Below, piece by piece: positions 47,480 through 58,066 of a stretch of DNA of 64,000 nt. The translations under genes were made by a program, and so were the position numbers. Position 1 is the stretch's first letter, and each line of letters begins with the position of its first letter. Where the stretch lies: contig JBBMOL010000058.1 of assembly GCA_037954665.1 (NCBI GenBank), positions 1,364,001 to 1,428,000 on the forward strand, given 5' to 3'. Under the pieces are notes generated by a model, which was given only the letters and a program-made list of their open reading frames with translations, searched no databases and had not been told where the DNA came from. The stretch comes from Laguncularia racemosa. Taxonomy: Eukaryota; Streptophyta; Magnoliopsida; Myrtales; Combretaceae.

Positions 47480-48397
47480 TTTTCACCTCACCACTGGTAC
47501 AAAAAATTAAATCATCATTGCAATCACCTTTTTTGGTGGGTTTGGCATTGGGAATATGCCATTAGCTCCATTTATTACACCATTGGGTGGATACTCATAG
47601 CAACCATCATACCCCCAATTCCTAATACAACCACAGGTCAGGCATCCATAATCTTTCTTTCTAACTTCACTCTATAGTTTCCTCAATGTCTAATAATAGC
47701 AACCATAACCTCTAGTAGATAAGCATCAGTGATCAATTTAATTATCTGTGTAGTACATGATCAAGGTAGATTATATTACCTATTTTTTACATTTATCAAG
47801 TGACTTTTTTTTTTTTTTTTTTGCTTGGCTAGATATCATATCACACTTTTTTTGTTGGCCAAGTACCACATCACTTTTGTTATTTTTTTTTTCCCTATAT
47901 CTCAAGTGATGTGTATATTTTTTTGAACTTTGATGGATACTTAAGGTAAGATGTTTGATTGGTTGCTTTTTGTTTTGGGAATCAATAGTGTGTAGTGTAG
48001 TAGCATATTTGTGACAAATTGGAATGGTTTTTTTTTTTTTTTTTCTATCTTATCTTATTACATTTTGCAAGAATACATTTCTCATAAATATTGGCTATTA
48101 CGAGAAATTTTTTCTCATTCCTTGTGAATTCCGTTTCTTTTTTGCTAATGGAGGGTGTCACTTTACTGGGCTGGTGAAGAATGTATATTATATCATAAGG
48201 CTGATGGAAAATGTATATTGCATCATAAGTTTTTATAAAAAATGTGTAACGCGGGGCGAAAAATACATTATGTGACAATTCATTTATCATAAACATTGGT
48301 TATAATGGCAAATGTTTTTTTCATTTGCCATAATTTATTTCTTGTAAATATGTATGGCCACAATATTTTCCTCATAACTTCCCACAACTAAGCATAT
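47480..48397. other. CACTA 3' non-coding region
   Basis: No protein is recognised. Long T runs near 47806-47822 and 48028-48044 and mixed AT-rich DNA, leading into the subterminal repeat array. A CTCACCACTGGTACAAAAA motif near 47490 resembles a CACTA-type terminus but has no partner that I can see. Confidence 0.4.
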
Positions 48398-48588
48398 TGC
48401 TACAATTGGTTCCTCGCAAATGCTTAATTGCCACAATTTGATTTCTCACAAATGCCTAATTGCCACAATTTGATTCCTCACAAATACCTTATTACCACAA
48501 TTTGATTCCTCACAATTGCCTTATTGCCACAACTTGATTTCTCACAAATACTTTATTGCCACAATTTAATTCCTCACAACCACCTTTT
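48398..48588. repeat. 32-bp subterminal tandem repeat array of the CACTA element
   Basis: Six units start at 48398, 48429, 48461, 48493, 48525 and 48557, consensus TGCCACAATTTGATTCCTCA plus CAAATGCCTTAT. Diverged copies continue on both sides (48300-48740). Subterminal arrays of short direct repeats are standard for CACTA ends and are transposase/TNPA binding sites. No CACTA-type terminus follows before 48750. Confidence 0.7.
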
Positions 48589-48749
48589 CATTTTTTGGCG
48601 TGTTTCAGCCTTTTCTGACAATTTTTTTCCTCGCAAATGCTATCACTTAGCGGGAATTATATTTCTTACAAATACTATACCTATTCCAACAATTTTTTCA
48701 ATTCTCACAAATAGCCTATGATAATTCCTCCCTCGCAATATCCTAACAT

Positions 48750-49250
48750 TGATGGGGCTATTTAATGCATGTAACCCTAGGTATGTTAAACCTAAAACCC
48801 TAACGATGCTAGTTGGTTTCAATTACCCCAAGAATCATCTTGAATAAGCGATGCATAATTAGACCCCAATTAAACCCATTGACTGTAACCTAAGTTATCA
48901 AAAGTTATTCCTAATAATTTGGATAAAAATCTTATGGAAAAGTTCTTTTGCAAAAAAAACAAAAAGAGGTATTTCGTATCTCACGAAAAAGATGTGTTTT
49001 TTCATATCAAAGTTGTATCCTCATGGCCGGCCATTGCACGGCTTATATAGTGTCACACAAGAATATGGACAATTTAAGTTGCCTAATCTATCCTTATCCT
49101 CATGTGACCGAGTAGGCAACTAAATAATATAAATTACAAACCAAAACAAATACTAAAAATCCGAAGTTGCCTATTTTAGCCTTATGTCACCAAGCAGGCA
49201 ACTAAATAACATAAATAACAAACCAACAAATAAAAATAAACATTAACAAA
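48750..49250 (-). repeat. Element D LTR
   Basis: It ends in GCCCCATCA on the minus strand at 48750 and probably starts TGTTAATG at about 49248, though no clear purine tract precedes that. It contains a TATATAAGCC-type TATA box (complement at 49041-49050) and two 88-bp tandem units starting at 49078 and 49166 (GTTGCCTA...GGCAACTAAATAA). Confidence 0.5.
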
Positions 49251-49308
49251 ACCAAATGTATCCTCTAGTGTAGCACTCCACGCAAATATTTAATGTCCCT
49301 AAATTATT

Positions 49309-50026
49309 TCATCCTTCCATGGTCACGTGAATCAAGTTGACATATGTATGTGCTCCTTTAGTGTAGCTTGATTCCTTGGCTTGCAAGTCTATGACTAGTC
49401 TTTTAGAGCTTTATTCATTCTTTTAGCTCTAACTTGGGTCATCGGGCCTCCAATGCCATGTAATGGATCATGGAATTTTGGCTCCTTCCTTTTTCATGCT
49501 AGCTGATCCTCATCATTCCCTTCTTCTTCGAAAAAATTCGTCATCGAGTCACCTGCATTATAAAAATTAAGATTAGAAATATTACAATTGCGCTTATATT
49601 ACCATAGTGACTCAACAAATCAATATTGTAGGTGTTGTAATTAATACACTCCAAGACTTGAAAAAGTCCATCTCTTCTAGGATGTAATTTAGGCTTTCGC
49701 TGTGGTGCAAATCTTTCTTTTCTCAAATGCACCCAAACCTTTTCTCCTAGATGAAACACAATCCTAACACGTCCCTTTGGTATTGGCCACTTTCGAATCA
49801 CATCCAATTTCCTCTCATCTATAGCTAGCTCATTTGTTCCTGTAACAAAGTCAAAAGAAAACACCATACTAGGTAACGAAAGATTAGTGTCAATATAAGT
49901 AAAATAAACATCCTTGTACATAAGTACAAGTAGTTGTTTCCTCGCCAACATTGCACTCTCACACTTACTTTCTCTTACAATTTTCTCTCCTATCAGTGTT
50001 TCAGACTCTCTTCCCTCATAGCTCAC
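49309..50026 (-). pseudogene. Element D collapsed RT/integrase fragment
   Basis: A 161-codon open stretch joins pieces normally far apart. First is a linker (MLARKQLLVLMYKDVYF), then an RT-like scrap (ELAIDERKLDVIRKWPIPK). Directly after comes the integrase C-terminus (FHLGEKVWVHLRKERFAPQR, RRDGLFQVLECINYNTYNIDL). The RT palm, RNase H and the integrase core are all absent. Beyond the stop, GGPMTQVRAKRMNKALK near 49420 marks the polyprotein tail. At least two internal deletions are needed to explain it. Confidence 0.7.
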
Positions 50027-50062
50027 CAGTGTTTATCTCTCACTCTTTTCTTTTTTCTCTCC

Positions 50063-50500
50063 CTACTCTCGCACACTCTCGTGTTTCGCTCCAACTTCTT
50101 TGGCAATTTTCACTTGGTCCTCGTAAGCTTCCCATGGTTTATGTAGAGTAAGAACCACCTTCCTTTTATTTAAAACAAAAGAATATTGATTATTGTACTC
50201 ATCGTATATAACCTTCTTATCAAACTGCCAAGGTCGCCCTAACAAGATGTGGCTAGCCTGCATAGGTACCACATCACACATAACCTCGTCTTTGTAAATC
50301 CCTATAGAGTACGCTATAAGTACCTGCTTGGTCACCTTAACCTCCCTACAATCACTCAACCACTGCAATCGATATGGTCTAAGATGCTTCACTGCTTTCA
50401 ACTGCATCTTTTCTACTAGTAAAGTGCTAGCAACATTAGTGCAGTTGCCACTAACAATTATCAAGCTACATACTCTACCCTGCACATGACATCGTGTATG
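50063..50500 (-). pseudogene. Element D protease
   Basis: A 140-codon open part: GRVCSLIIVSGNCTNVASTLLVEKM, where the active-site Asp-Ser-Gly is changed to Val-Ser-Gly, then KHLRPYRLQWLSDC, KQVLIAYSIGIYKDEVMCDVV and SHILLGRPWQFDKKV. A retropepsin of the RVP_2 type without its catalytic Asp would be dead. The upstream frame (50461-50685) is an acidic linker after the zinc knuckle. Confidence 0.78.
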
Positions 50501-51691
50501 AAAATATGTTCACGCTGGATCCCCTCACCATCCTCCTGAGGTTGTACACTAAGCACTCTCCTCATAACATACAACTTGCCACTCACGGGTCCCTCTAAGT
50601 CAACATCCTCATACTCTTGTGATGGTGACTCCTCCTCATCCTTAGAGCTCACACTCTCTATATCCTCACTATCACTAATAATCATAGCCTTCTGATTTGG
50701 ACATTGGGATGCAATGTGCCCAAATCCCTAACACCTAAAACACTTTATATCCCTCGTCCTAGAAGGGGGTTTAGTGTCAATCTTTCCCTTCGGTGCAACA
50801 ACTGGATTCTTAGCCCTCACGTCCTCCTTAGGCTTTGAATCGATGGGGTTTCTCTTCCACGTAGACTTCTATGGGGTTTTGGAAGTCAAGCCAATCCTCT
50901 ACTCACTCTTGTATTTTAGCTGTCGCTCTACTTTAATAGCTCTATGCAATAACTATTCCATATCTAAGTAATGGTGAAGATCTACTACATCAGCTATCTC
51001 CCGATTCAATCCGTTGATGAATCTAGCCATAATGGCCTCATCATCCTCCTCAATTCTTGCCCTAATCATGGCCATCTCTAACTCTTTGTAATAACCCTCT
51101 ATACTATTATTCCCCTGAGTCAACCCTTAGACTTTCCTAAGTAAGTCCCTATGATAGTGACTAGGAATAAAATGCTTCTGTATGATCTTTTTCATCTCCT
51201 CTTAAGTGCTAATAGGTCGCTCTCTATACCTGCGCCTATTGTGCACCAACTGATCCCACCATACACTGGTGTAATCTGAAAACTCTATTGCAGCTAATTT
51301 TATCTTTTTCTCTTCAATGTAGTTGTGACATTCAAAGACATGATCCATCTTCCTCTCCCATTCTAAATACAATTCCGATCATTCTTTCTTTAAAAAGTTG
51401 GGATTTTCAACTTAATACTCCCTAAATTACTATCACGCCTCTGGATACTTCCCCTATCCCTCACGTGTTGGTAATCTCCAAAATCATATTCCTCTTCTTC
51501 ATCTATCCTAACTCCTCCCCTATTATGTCTACCTACTCTTCACCTAACAGTGGTACTGCTAGACGGTTCCCTACTCCTTTCCATCCTATCATGGATCTGC
51601 TCTAATTCACTCATTAGGATCCTCTTCATCTCCCCCATCATTCCTCAAACATCACCCGACTTTCTCCTCCATTAATGTTCTGTCCCGACAT
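50461..51691 (-). pseudogene. Element D gag
   Basis: ATG at 51691 (MSGQNINGGES). Charged, Arg/Glu-rich sequence and retrotransposon-gag-like helices follow through 50950. The zinc knuckle CFRC-stop-GFGHIASQC lies at about 50700-50750 (pattern C-x2-C-x4-H-x4-C) with a stop at the position after the second Cys. Many stops interrupt the middle. The knuckle would bind the element's RNA. Confidence 0.7.
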
Positions 51692-52199
51692 AATTCTAAT
51701 GATTTACAACAAGTTACGATCACAATTACAAAAAATATATAAGTATGTTCCTCACACTCACTCGTGTATTACTTACAAATGATATGCTCATAATTCCACT
51801 CGTGTATATCTCTCACAAAATATGATCTCACCACCCACTTTTTGTAATTCTTTTGCTAGGAACTCAATTTGGAACTCCTAAACTCAAATTACTAAGTCAA
51901 CACTAATGGTTAATATCAGCTTAAGTCACATGAATGAAGGAAGACTAACTACACAATCTAATTGATATGGAAAAGATTCAACACTGAATGGATATGCAAT
52001 CAAACACAAAAGGATATAATTTGCACTAAAACACAATGAATGATTATGGAATGTAATTTTTGGATGCACAATTTAGAAATCACAAAGCATTTATCACGGT
52101 TGGAATTGGAAACAATTGATATGAAAAGTGAATTGACTCAACCAATTATGTAATTGACAATTTAAGAAGCTATCTTGTGATTTCGGCAATTGTAATTCT

Positions 52200-52350
52200 T
52201 TCAAGGTCGAATTCCTTTTTTTTTTTGAATTTCGGTTCTTGATTCTTTCTTTTGCAACTGAATTTGATTCCTTTTTTTTTTTGAATTTCGATTCTTGATT
52301 CTTTCTTTTGCAATTCTTGATTCTTTCTTTTGCAACCGAATTTGTTTTTT
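52200..52350. repeat. Short tandem repeats in element D leader region
   Basis: Two ~58-bp units containing a T run, GAATTTCG and TTCTTGATTCTTTCTTTTGC, followed by a partial 22-bp unit. They lie upstream of gag of element D and may be its leader or already flanking DNA. Next to them (52375-52475) a TATGGAAAA..ACAACAAACGA motif is repeated about four times. Confidence 0.6.
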
Positions 52351-52479
52351 TTTTTTTTTACTATGAGTTCTGTCTATAAATATGGAAAAGACAACAAACG
52401 AATATGGAAAAAAATAACAAACAACTATGGAAAAAAAAAAAACAACAAACGACTATGGAAAAGAACAACAGACAAATTT

Positions 52480-54745
52480 ATTAATTAAAGTTAAGTATAA
52501 ATATAGAATAAACAAATAGTTATGATTTAAAGTCATTTTTTGTTATCAATAAACACTCTTTTCATATTAACAATCTCCTTGGTTAAACAGCTTCCTGCTT
52601 GTGTATCTAATAATGGACAGCTATAAGTTTCACATAATGCACGAATATATTTTAAATGATTTTTTTTAACATGTGAAATCTCTTTGGTACATAACAATAT
52701 TTGCTAAATTACCAAAAGCTCTTTACCATTAATGAATTATGTGAACACTTCTTTGAAAAGCTTGCAAGTTCTTAATAGTGAATAACCTAAATTGTCATTT
52801 TATACATTTTCTTATTTTAAAATATCACTTGCCATATAATATGTTGATCACTCATTATTAAGGTAAACAATATAAAGTAGGTAAGACATGAGGCCCCACC
52901 TTTACTTATAAGGTACTAGTTCTCAAATTTTAAAACCGAAACTTACTTTGTAATACTCTTGAACCATCTTGGAATCTATACCCCATAGAATCATAAGGTA
53001 TAGTGACACGTATAGAACCTATATCTTCTCATAAATTTAAATATTATGTGATATTAAAAAAATAATTTATATATAATATTATAAGCTTTTTTCTATATAA
53101 AACCTATGAAACTTATAGTAAAATCTATAGAGCTTATAACAAGACCTATGATGTCAAAAAAGCACTTTTTTTTATCTTAGTATCTTTTTAAGTTATATGT
53201 GATGTTAAACAAAATCTATTGAACCTACAACAAATTGGAATGAAAATTAGCATCTAAATAGAGGCAACAAGCTTTAGGCTTAGGTTTATATTGAACTTAG
53301 ACTATTTCTTTCTAACATAAATATTATATTTTTTAATTCTTTTTTTTATCAATAAAAATATAAGATTATTTTCTTTCATTAAGATATACTATATTATTTA
53401 ATAAATTTTACAAATTAGGTATAAAGTATTTTAAAACCTATACCTTGTATAGTTGTATATATAGATTACAAGTTCTAGGTGGGTATAAAGTACGAAAACA
53501 TCATGCATGTATCTTAACAAGTGGAAGTAGGTTTTGAAAAAATATTACTTAAAACCTATCTTATGATCTTTAATATCAATCTAGAACCTATTTAGTCAAG
53601 TAGGATGCAAGTTAGTACCTTAAATAGTAGAGTTACTCACTAACCTTTACTTATTGTTTAGTTAATTTTTCTTAGTGAACACATTTAGAATATACTAAAT
53701 TTTATAATGTATTGATATATAATTTTGGCATTGTAATACTTTTTTCAGCAATGGTACATCAACTAATATATGCACAAGAATAAATTTCAAAGAAAGTTTC
53801 ATGAGTTACAATGCATTCAATTTTTGGGTTAACTCTTTTTTTATCATAAATTAGAAAACTATATTTTTAATTCTATAGTAATTAACCCACAAAAATATTA
53901 GTAGGTTTCACATATAACTCTTTCAATCCTTTCTCCTAATCTAATAATAATTAGCATCATATATATTTAATATACTTCTTGAACCAAAAAGTTTTTGCTT
54001 AATTTTGATGAGACAAAATCACATTATAAATAAATTAACTAGTATTTTAGATAAAGGAATTAAATTGGTTTAGTGAATTTCAAATATTCATATTGTTGGA
54101 AGCACAAGTTCATAGTGTAATTTATCTAGAAAAGGCATAATGCATTTCATTTGAGTCAAAACCAAAGCTTGTGAAGCATGCAATAGAAAAGCCACTCGAG
54201 TGATTGATCACTCCATTCAAATAGAGTCAAATAAAAGCGTGATAGAATTCTCCTAAAGGACTTCATTGAAATGGTCTCTTAAGGCACTCGAACTAAGTCT
54301 AACAAAAAGAGTGTCTTAAGGCTTCTATGTGACTTCATCCTAATGGGACTTCGACTAATTCTAATGAGTACCAATATTTGAGAAGCTTTGAAGTGAATTT
54401 AGGAACTTCATTCAAATGGCCTTGCGAGGCATTTCAATGACCTTTAAATATACAAAAGGTGTCTATTTAAACAAAGTTTTTTAAGTTTACCATTAGACTC
54501 TTCTTATTATTGTAGGCCTCAATTAACTCCAATGAGAAGATTTTCTTTGATGCTTATGAATACACATCCAAAAGTAATAGTGAGTGAGTATAAGATAAAT
54601 AGGTGTGAAACCCTAACATATCACATCCTATAGCTATCGATTAAATAAAATAAAATAAAATTACAATTTTTTTGAGAAGTTAGTATATATACATTTTTTA
54701 TAGCAACAATGTAAACAATAGATGTAGTATTAAAGGGGAGAAATA
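52480..54745. other. AT-rich intergenic DNA, nothing recognised
   Basis: Low-complexity AT-rich DNA. The stretch 54120-54600 has a different, more balanced composition and could be an old transposon scrap, but I see no ends, repeats or coding signal. Confidence 0.5.
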
Positions 54746-54749
54746 AAAT

Positions 54750-56600
54750 ATATCACCGTTGTTATCCTTATACCATCACCACTTTAACCATGTACCTCTC
54801 TCTTTCTTGTCATACTACTACCGTCAACTTCACAATTGTTGTCCATGTTGCCATAACACCATCACCATTATTGCCACATCAGCATCAATCACCACCAACC
54901 TATTACCTTCATGCCATTATACCATATTGATTGTTGCAATGTGCCACACTATTATATCACCACCACAATCATACTACCATGCATCACCACTACTTTTGCA
55001 CTACTGATAGGAGGCAAGTATACCTATTAAATTTTGTAATATAATGTATCAAATACGAATATTGTTCCACATGGATTACGAGTATTAATACTAACCTATA
55101 TCCTATTATCTAACTGGTAAATTATAAAGATTAATTGATATAAACCCTATAACTAAGTATTAATTAATAAACTAGAGATTAAATTAAAAGAAAGAAAAGA
55201 AAAACATACTATAATTAACTTCAAGATGGTAAAACCAGTATCTACACTTTATTTCCCCAATGAATTATTATGTAACATTAACAAAATTTATTCAAATCCT
55301 TCTTAATTTCATTAACTAGGGGAATTTCTAAAGTAGTTTAATAACATTTTCAAGTTTATTAACTCTGACTTTAAAATTACTAATTTGAATCTCTTCATAA
55401 TAGCATATTTTGAATATCGCATTAAAAACAATGAATTCCCTTAAGCAAATTAATTTATTCTTGAAAAATTATGTAACTTATCTCTAATATTACATTAGAT
55501 CTCTTCAAACATACTACATCTAATTATACATTAGATTTCTCAATTATAATGTATAATATCAAATAGATAGAATAATACCCTAGAAATATTAATCTAAACA
55601 AAATCAAGAACACATGCTTGAATCAAGAAATCTAAAAATTTATTGAATAATAATAAATCCAATCACATAATAATCCTAGGATCTATAATTCTAAATACTA
55701 AGAAAATTTAAGCTCTAATCATATTGAAAACAAAAATCCTTAATGATGTAAAAGAATGCATCATTAATGAGATCAAAGAAAAAAAAAAGTAATTCTCCAA
55801 GTATTAAAAAAAAAAAAGAAGTAATCTCTAGTTACTCAAAAAACCCTAGAACAAATAAAAAATGTCTTCTCTCCTAATGTTGAGTCCCCCTTTCCCTTTA
55901 TATAATGAGTGTCAAAAACTCTATTTTTAGGTCAACACACTATCTAATATGATCGTGCTTCGGGTTATGTCAAAATCATTGATCAAAAACTTGAAAAACG
56001 AAATGCTACAATAAACACGGCCTAGATACGATCATATCTAAGGTCATGTACAAGTCATGGTTAGAAAAAATTATTTCTAAGAAATACACGACCAATAAAC
56101 ATGGTCATGTCTAGCCGCCATATAACTCTCGGTTTTATGCTTCAAATTCAACACGTTTTGGATATGATCATATCTAATGCCCGTGTCTATCTTCAAAACT
56201 TTATGACTTCTTCTATTTAGCTCCAAATCTAGTAAATTTGGATTCGTTTTCTTCCTTTTTAATTTAATTATCCATCAAAACCCTAAAATAAAAATATTAC
56301 TCAATTAAAATTCAAATTCTTCAAAAACTTACCAAAATAAGGGAAAAAAATACTTTAAATCTCACTTAATATATTTATCTAGTTAAGCACCTATCAACTA
56401 CCACTATTATCACCACCATCCTCTCTCTACGAGAAGCATCACCACCAACATCGCTACTACAACCTTACTACTAATACCATCACTATGTTGCTACCACTAT
56501 TGGCACTATTATTATTACCCTATACTACTGCCTTACCTTTACACCAACACCACTGCAACCACCATCACTATTATGACTTCATGACTATTAATACCACAAT
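54750..56600. repeat. ACC/ATC-triplet-rich tract split by a solo LTR
   Basis: 54750-55004 and 56402-56600 are rich in CACCA, ATCACC and ACTACC triplets. They form one imperfect trinucleotide block once the solo LTR and one duplicated pentamer are removed. From 56600 to 56760 the complementary GGTGAT-type triplets dominate. Confidence 0.6.
55005..56396. mobile_element. Solo LTR (1392 bp)
   Basis: It starts TGATAGGAGG and ends GCACCTATCA, with the short terminal inverted repeat TGATAGG/CCTATCA typical of LTR ends. A perfect ACTAC duplication lies at 55000-55004 and 56397-56401. No coding or PBS/PPT is visible inside, so I read it as a solo LTR left by LTR-LTR recombination. A short non-autonomous element is the alternative. 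It is unrelated to the other LTRs here. The orientation is not determined. Confidence 0.75.
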
Positions 56601-56799
56601 GAGGTTGGCAATGGTGATGGTGGCAATGATGGAGGTGATAGCGGTGGAGTATGAATGATGGTGGCGATTATAGAGATAATGTAGTTAGCATGGTGGCATA
56701 GTGGTTGTGGGATTGGGTGGTGGATACAATTAAGGTAGTAAAAACCTGTGGTAATGATACAATGTTGGTTTTTTACCGAATAGGAATATGTTAGTACTT

Positions 56800-58066
56800 T
56801 TATCATTTTTCCAACTTAATAATATAATATAATAACATGAAGTAAATAATAATATAGATTTTTATAATAAAGATTTATGGACGGTAAATAATGATGTAAA
56901 TATTATTTAATTATTCTAATTAATAATTATTCTAAATAAATAGTGTCTTTATTTCTTACATTTTTTTAGTAAATGTCATATCTAATATTTGAATTTTGCC
57001 CATTTTTATAATTAATTACTTAAAGTTTTAAAATATCAATTTACTATCTGGACTTTACCTATTTTTACAATTACCTATCAAAATTTAATTCATTTTTACT
57101 ATTAACTATTCTATTTAGATACTACGAATGACCTTGAAAAGTTTATAAGTAATAAATTGACACTTTTAAACTTTAAATAGTTAATTGTAAAATAAAAAAA
57201 AAACCCAGTTATCAAATATGAAATTTACACTATTTTTTTATTCCTTGACATAGCCTAACCCAATGATGTTACTAAGATTGCTCACCCATCCTTACTATGC
57301 GGATTTTCCAATGAATTTTGCAAATAATATTCTAGTAATCTTATCAATTCGAACCATAATAAAATTTGTCTATACTCTATTTGATTATGGGAACCTAACT
57401 TTATGATTGATAACACATAAAAACAAAATATCAATAGATGTTTTGACAACTTGTTTAAGAGACAAAGATACATACTAGAAACCGACTAGTTCACTAGTTT
57501 TTTAAAACTAAAAAAGAGTTGATTTACGGATGTAATTGGATGAATTGTTATAAGGTATTTGATTTGCTTGATCTAATAAAATCTATATAGAATATTTACT
57601 TTTTAAGTTTTTTTTAATAAATTTTGGGATATTTTTTAAAACTTTGTAAAAGTTGGAATCGAGTTTTAGGACTAAAAAAAATGATAAAAACCTAACCTAA
57701 CAAAAAAAATAACATACTAATAATAATATTTGCTTGTAACCTATATATGATGTATGTTCTAAACCAATTCTATATTATATAAAATATTTAATTTTTAAAT
57801 TTTATTTATATATAAATCAATAAGTGCAACTATTCTTTACTCTACGATCTCTTTTATTTTATATTAATTCTATAAAAATGGGATCCGCCATCCGAAACAT
57901 TGCCCTATTGCGCCTTTTTCTTTCTTTTTTCTTTTTTCTTTTTTGTCTTTTTATTTTTCTTTTTCACAGGTAGAATCTGATTCCCACTATCTCCTAAACT
58001 ACACTCACTTCAGTGCAAAAGCCCTTCGATGATATTCCCAGGGTTTTTTATTTTGAAGCTTAAACA
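56800..58066 (+). promoter_or_regulatory. Upstream region of the dienelactone hydrolase gene
   Basis: AT-rich to about 57880, then a CT-rich tract (57908-57965, TTTCTTTCTTTTTTCTTTT-like), a common feature of plant 5' UTRs and core promoters. The start codon context AAACAATGG at 58063-58071 is favourable. No single TATA box can be chosen with confidence. Confidence 0.4.

Larger units (their letters stand above)
3185..48749 (+). mobile_element. CACTA (En/Spm) DNA transposon, degenerate, with nested LTR retrotransposons
   Basis: The certain part is the TNP2-type transposase gene split over 12780-14819 and 44232-47470. The left end is proposed at CACTATAACAAAAA (3185), because CACTA is the diagnostic terminus and the next 240 bp contain CAATTCTCACAAAT, which also occurs in the right subterminal region near 48695. 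Removing elements C and B (with A) leaves about 10 kb, a normal size for an autonomous CACTA element. The right terminal inverted repeat is not visible: a gypsy remnant (D) abuts the subterminal region at 48750. The left end could instead belong to a different CACTA relic, in which case this element would start nearer 12 kb. Confidence 0.5.
48750..52370 (-). mobile_element. Element D: 5'-truncated, internally deleted Ty3/gypsy retrotransposon
   Basis: Minus-strand remnant with LTR-like DNA at 48750-49250, an integrase tail, fused RT/integrase scraps, protease, zinc knuckle and gag up to an ATG at 51691, then leader-like repeats. No second LTR is seen beyond 52 kb. The motifs (HLGEKVWVHLRKERF, CDVVPMQASHILLGRPW) are of the common plant gypsy type and are unlike A, B and C. 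The lineage is not settled. The right boundary is approximate. Confidence 0.75.

Noticed and set aside
47488..47510. CACTGGTACAAAAA as a CACTA transposon end
   Set aside because: It fits a known terminal style but lies inside the coding 3' end of this element, before the subterminal array, and has no inverted partner.
52990..53016. GGTATAGTG as the lost right CACTA terminus
   Set aside because: Only 8 of 9 terminal bases fit, with no match further inward and no subterminal repeats next to it.
54759..55007. 82-codon frame rich in His/Thr/Ser
   Set aside because: Translation of the ACC/ATC triplet tract; low complexity, not a protein.
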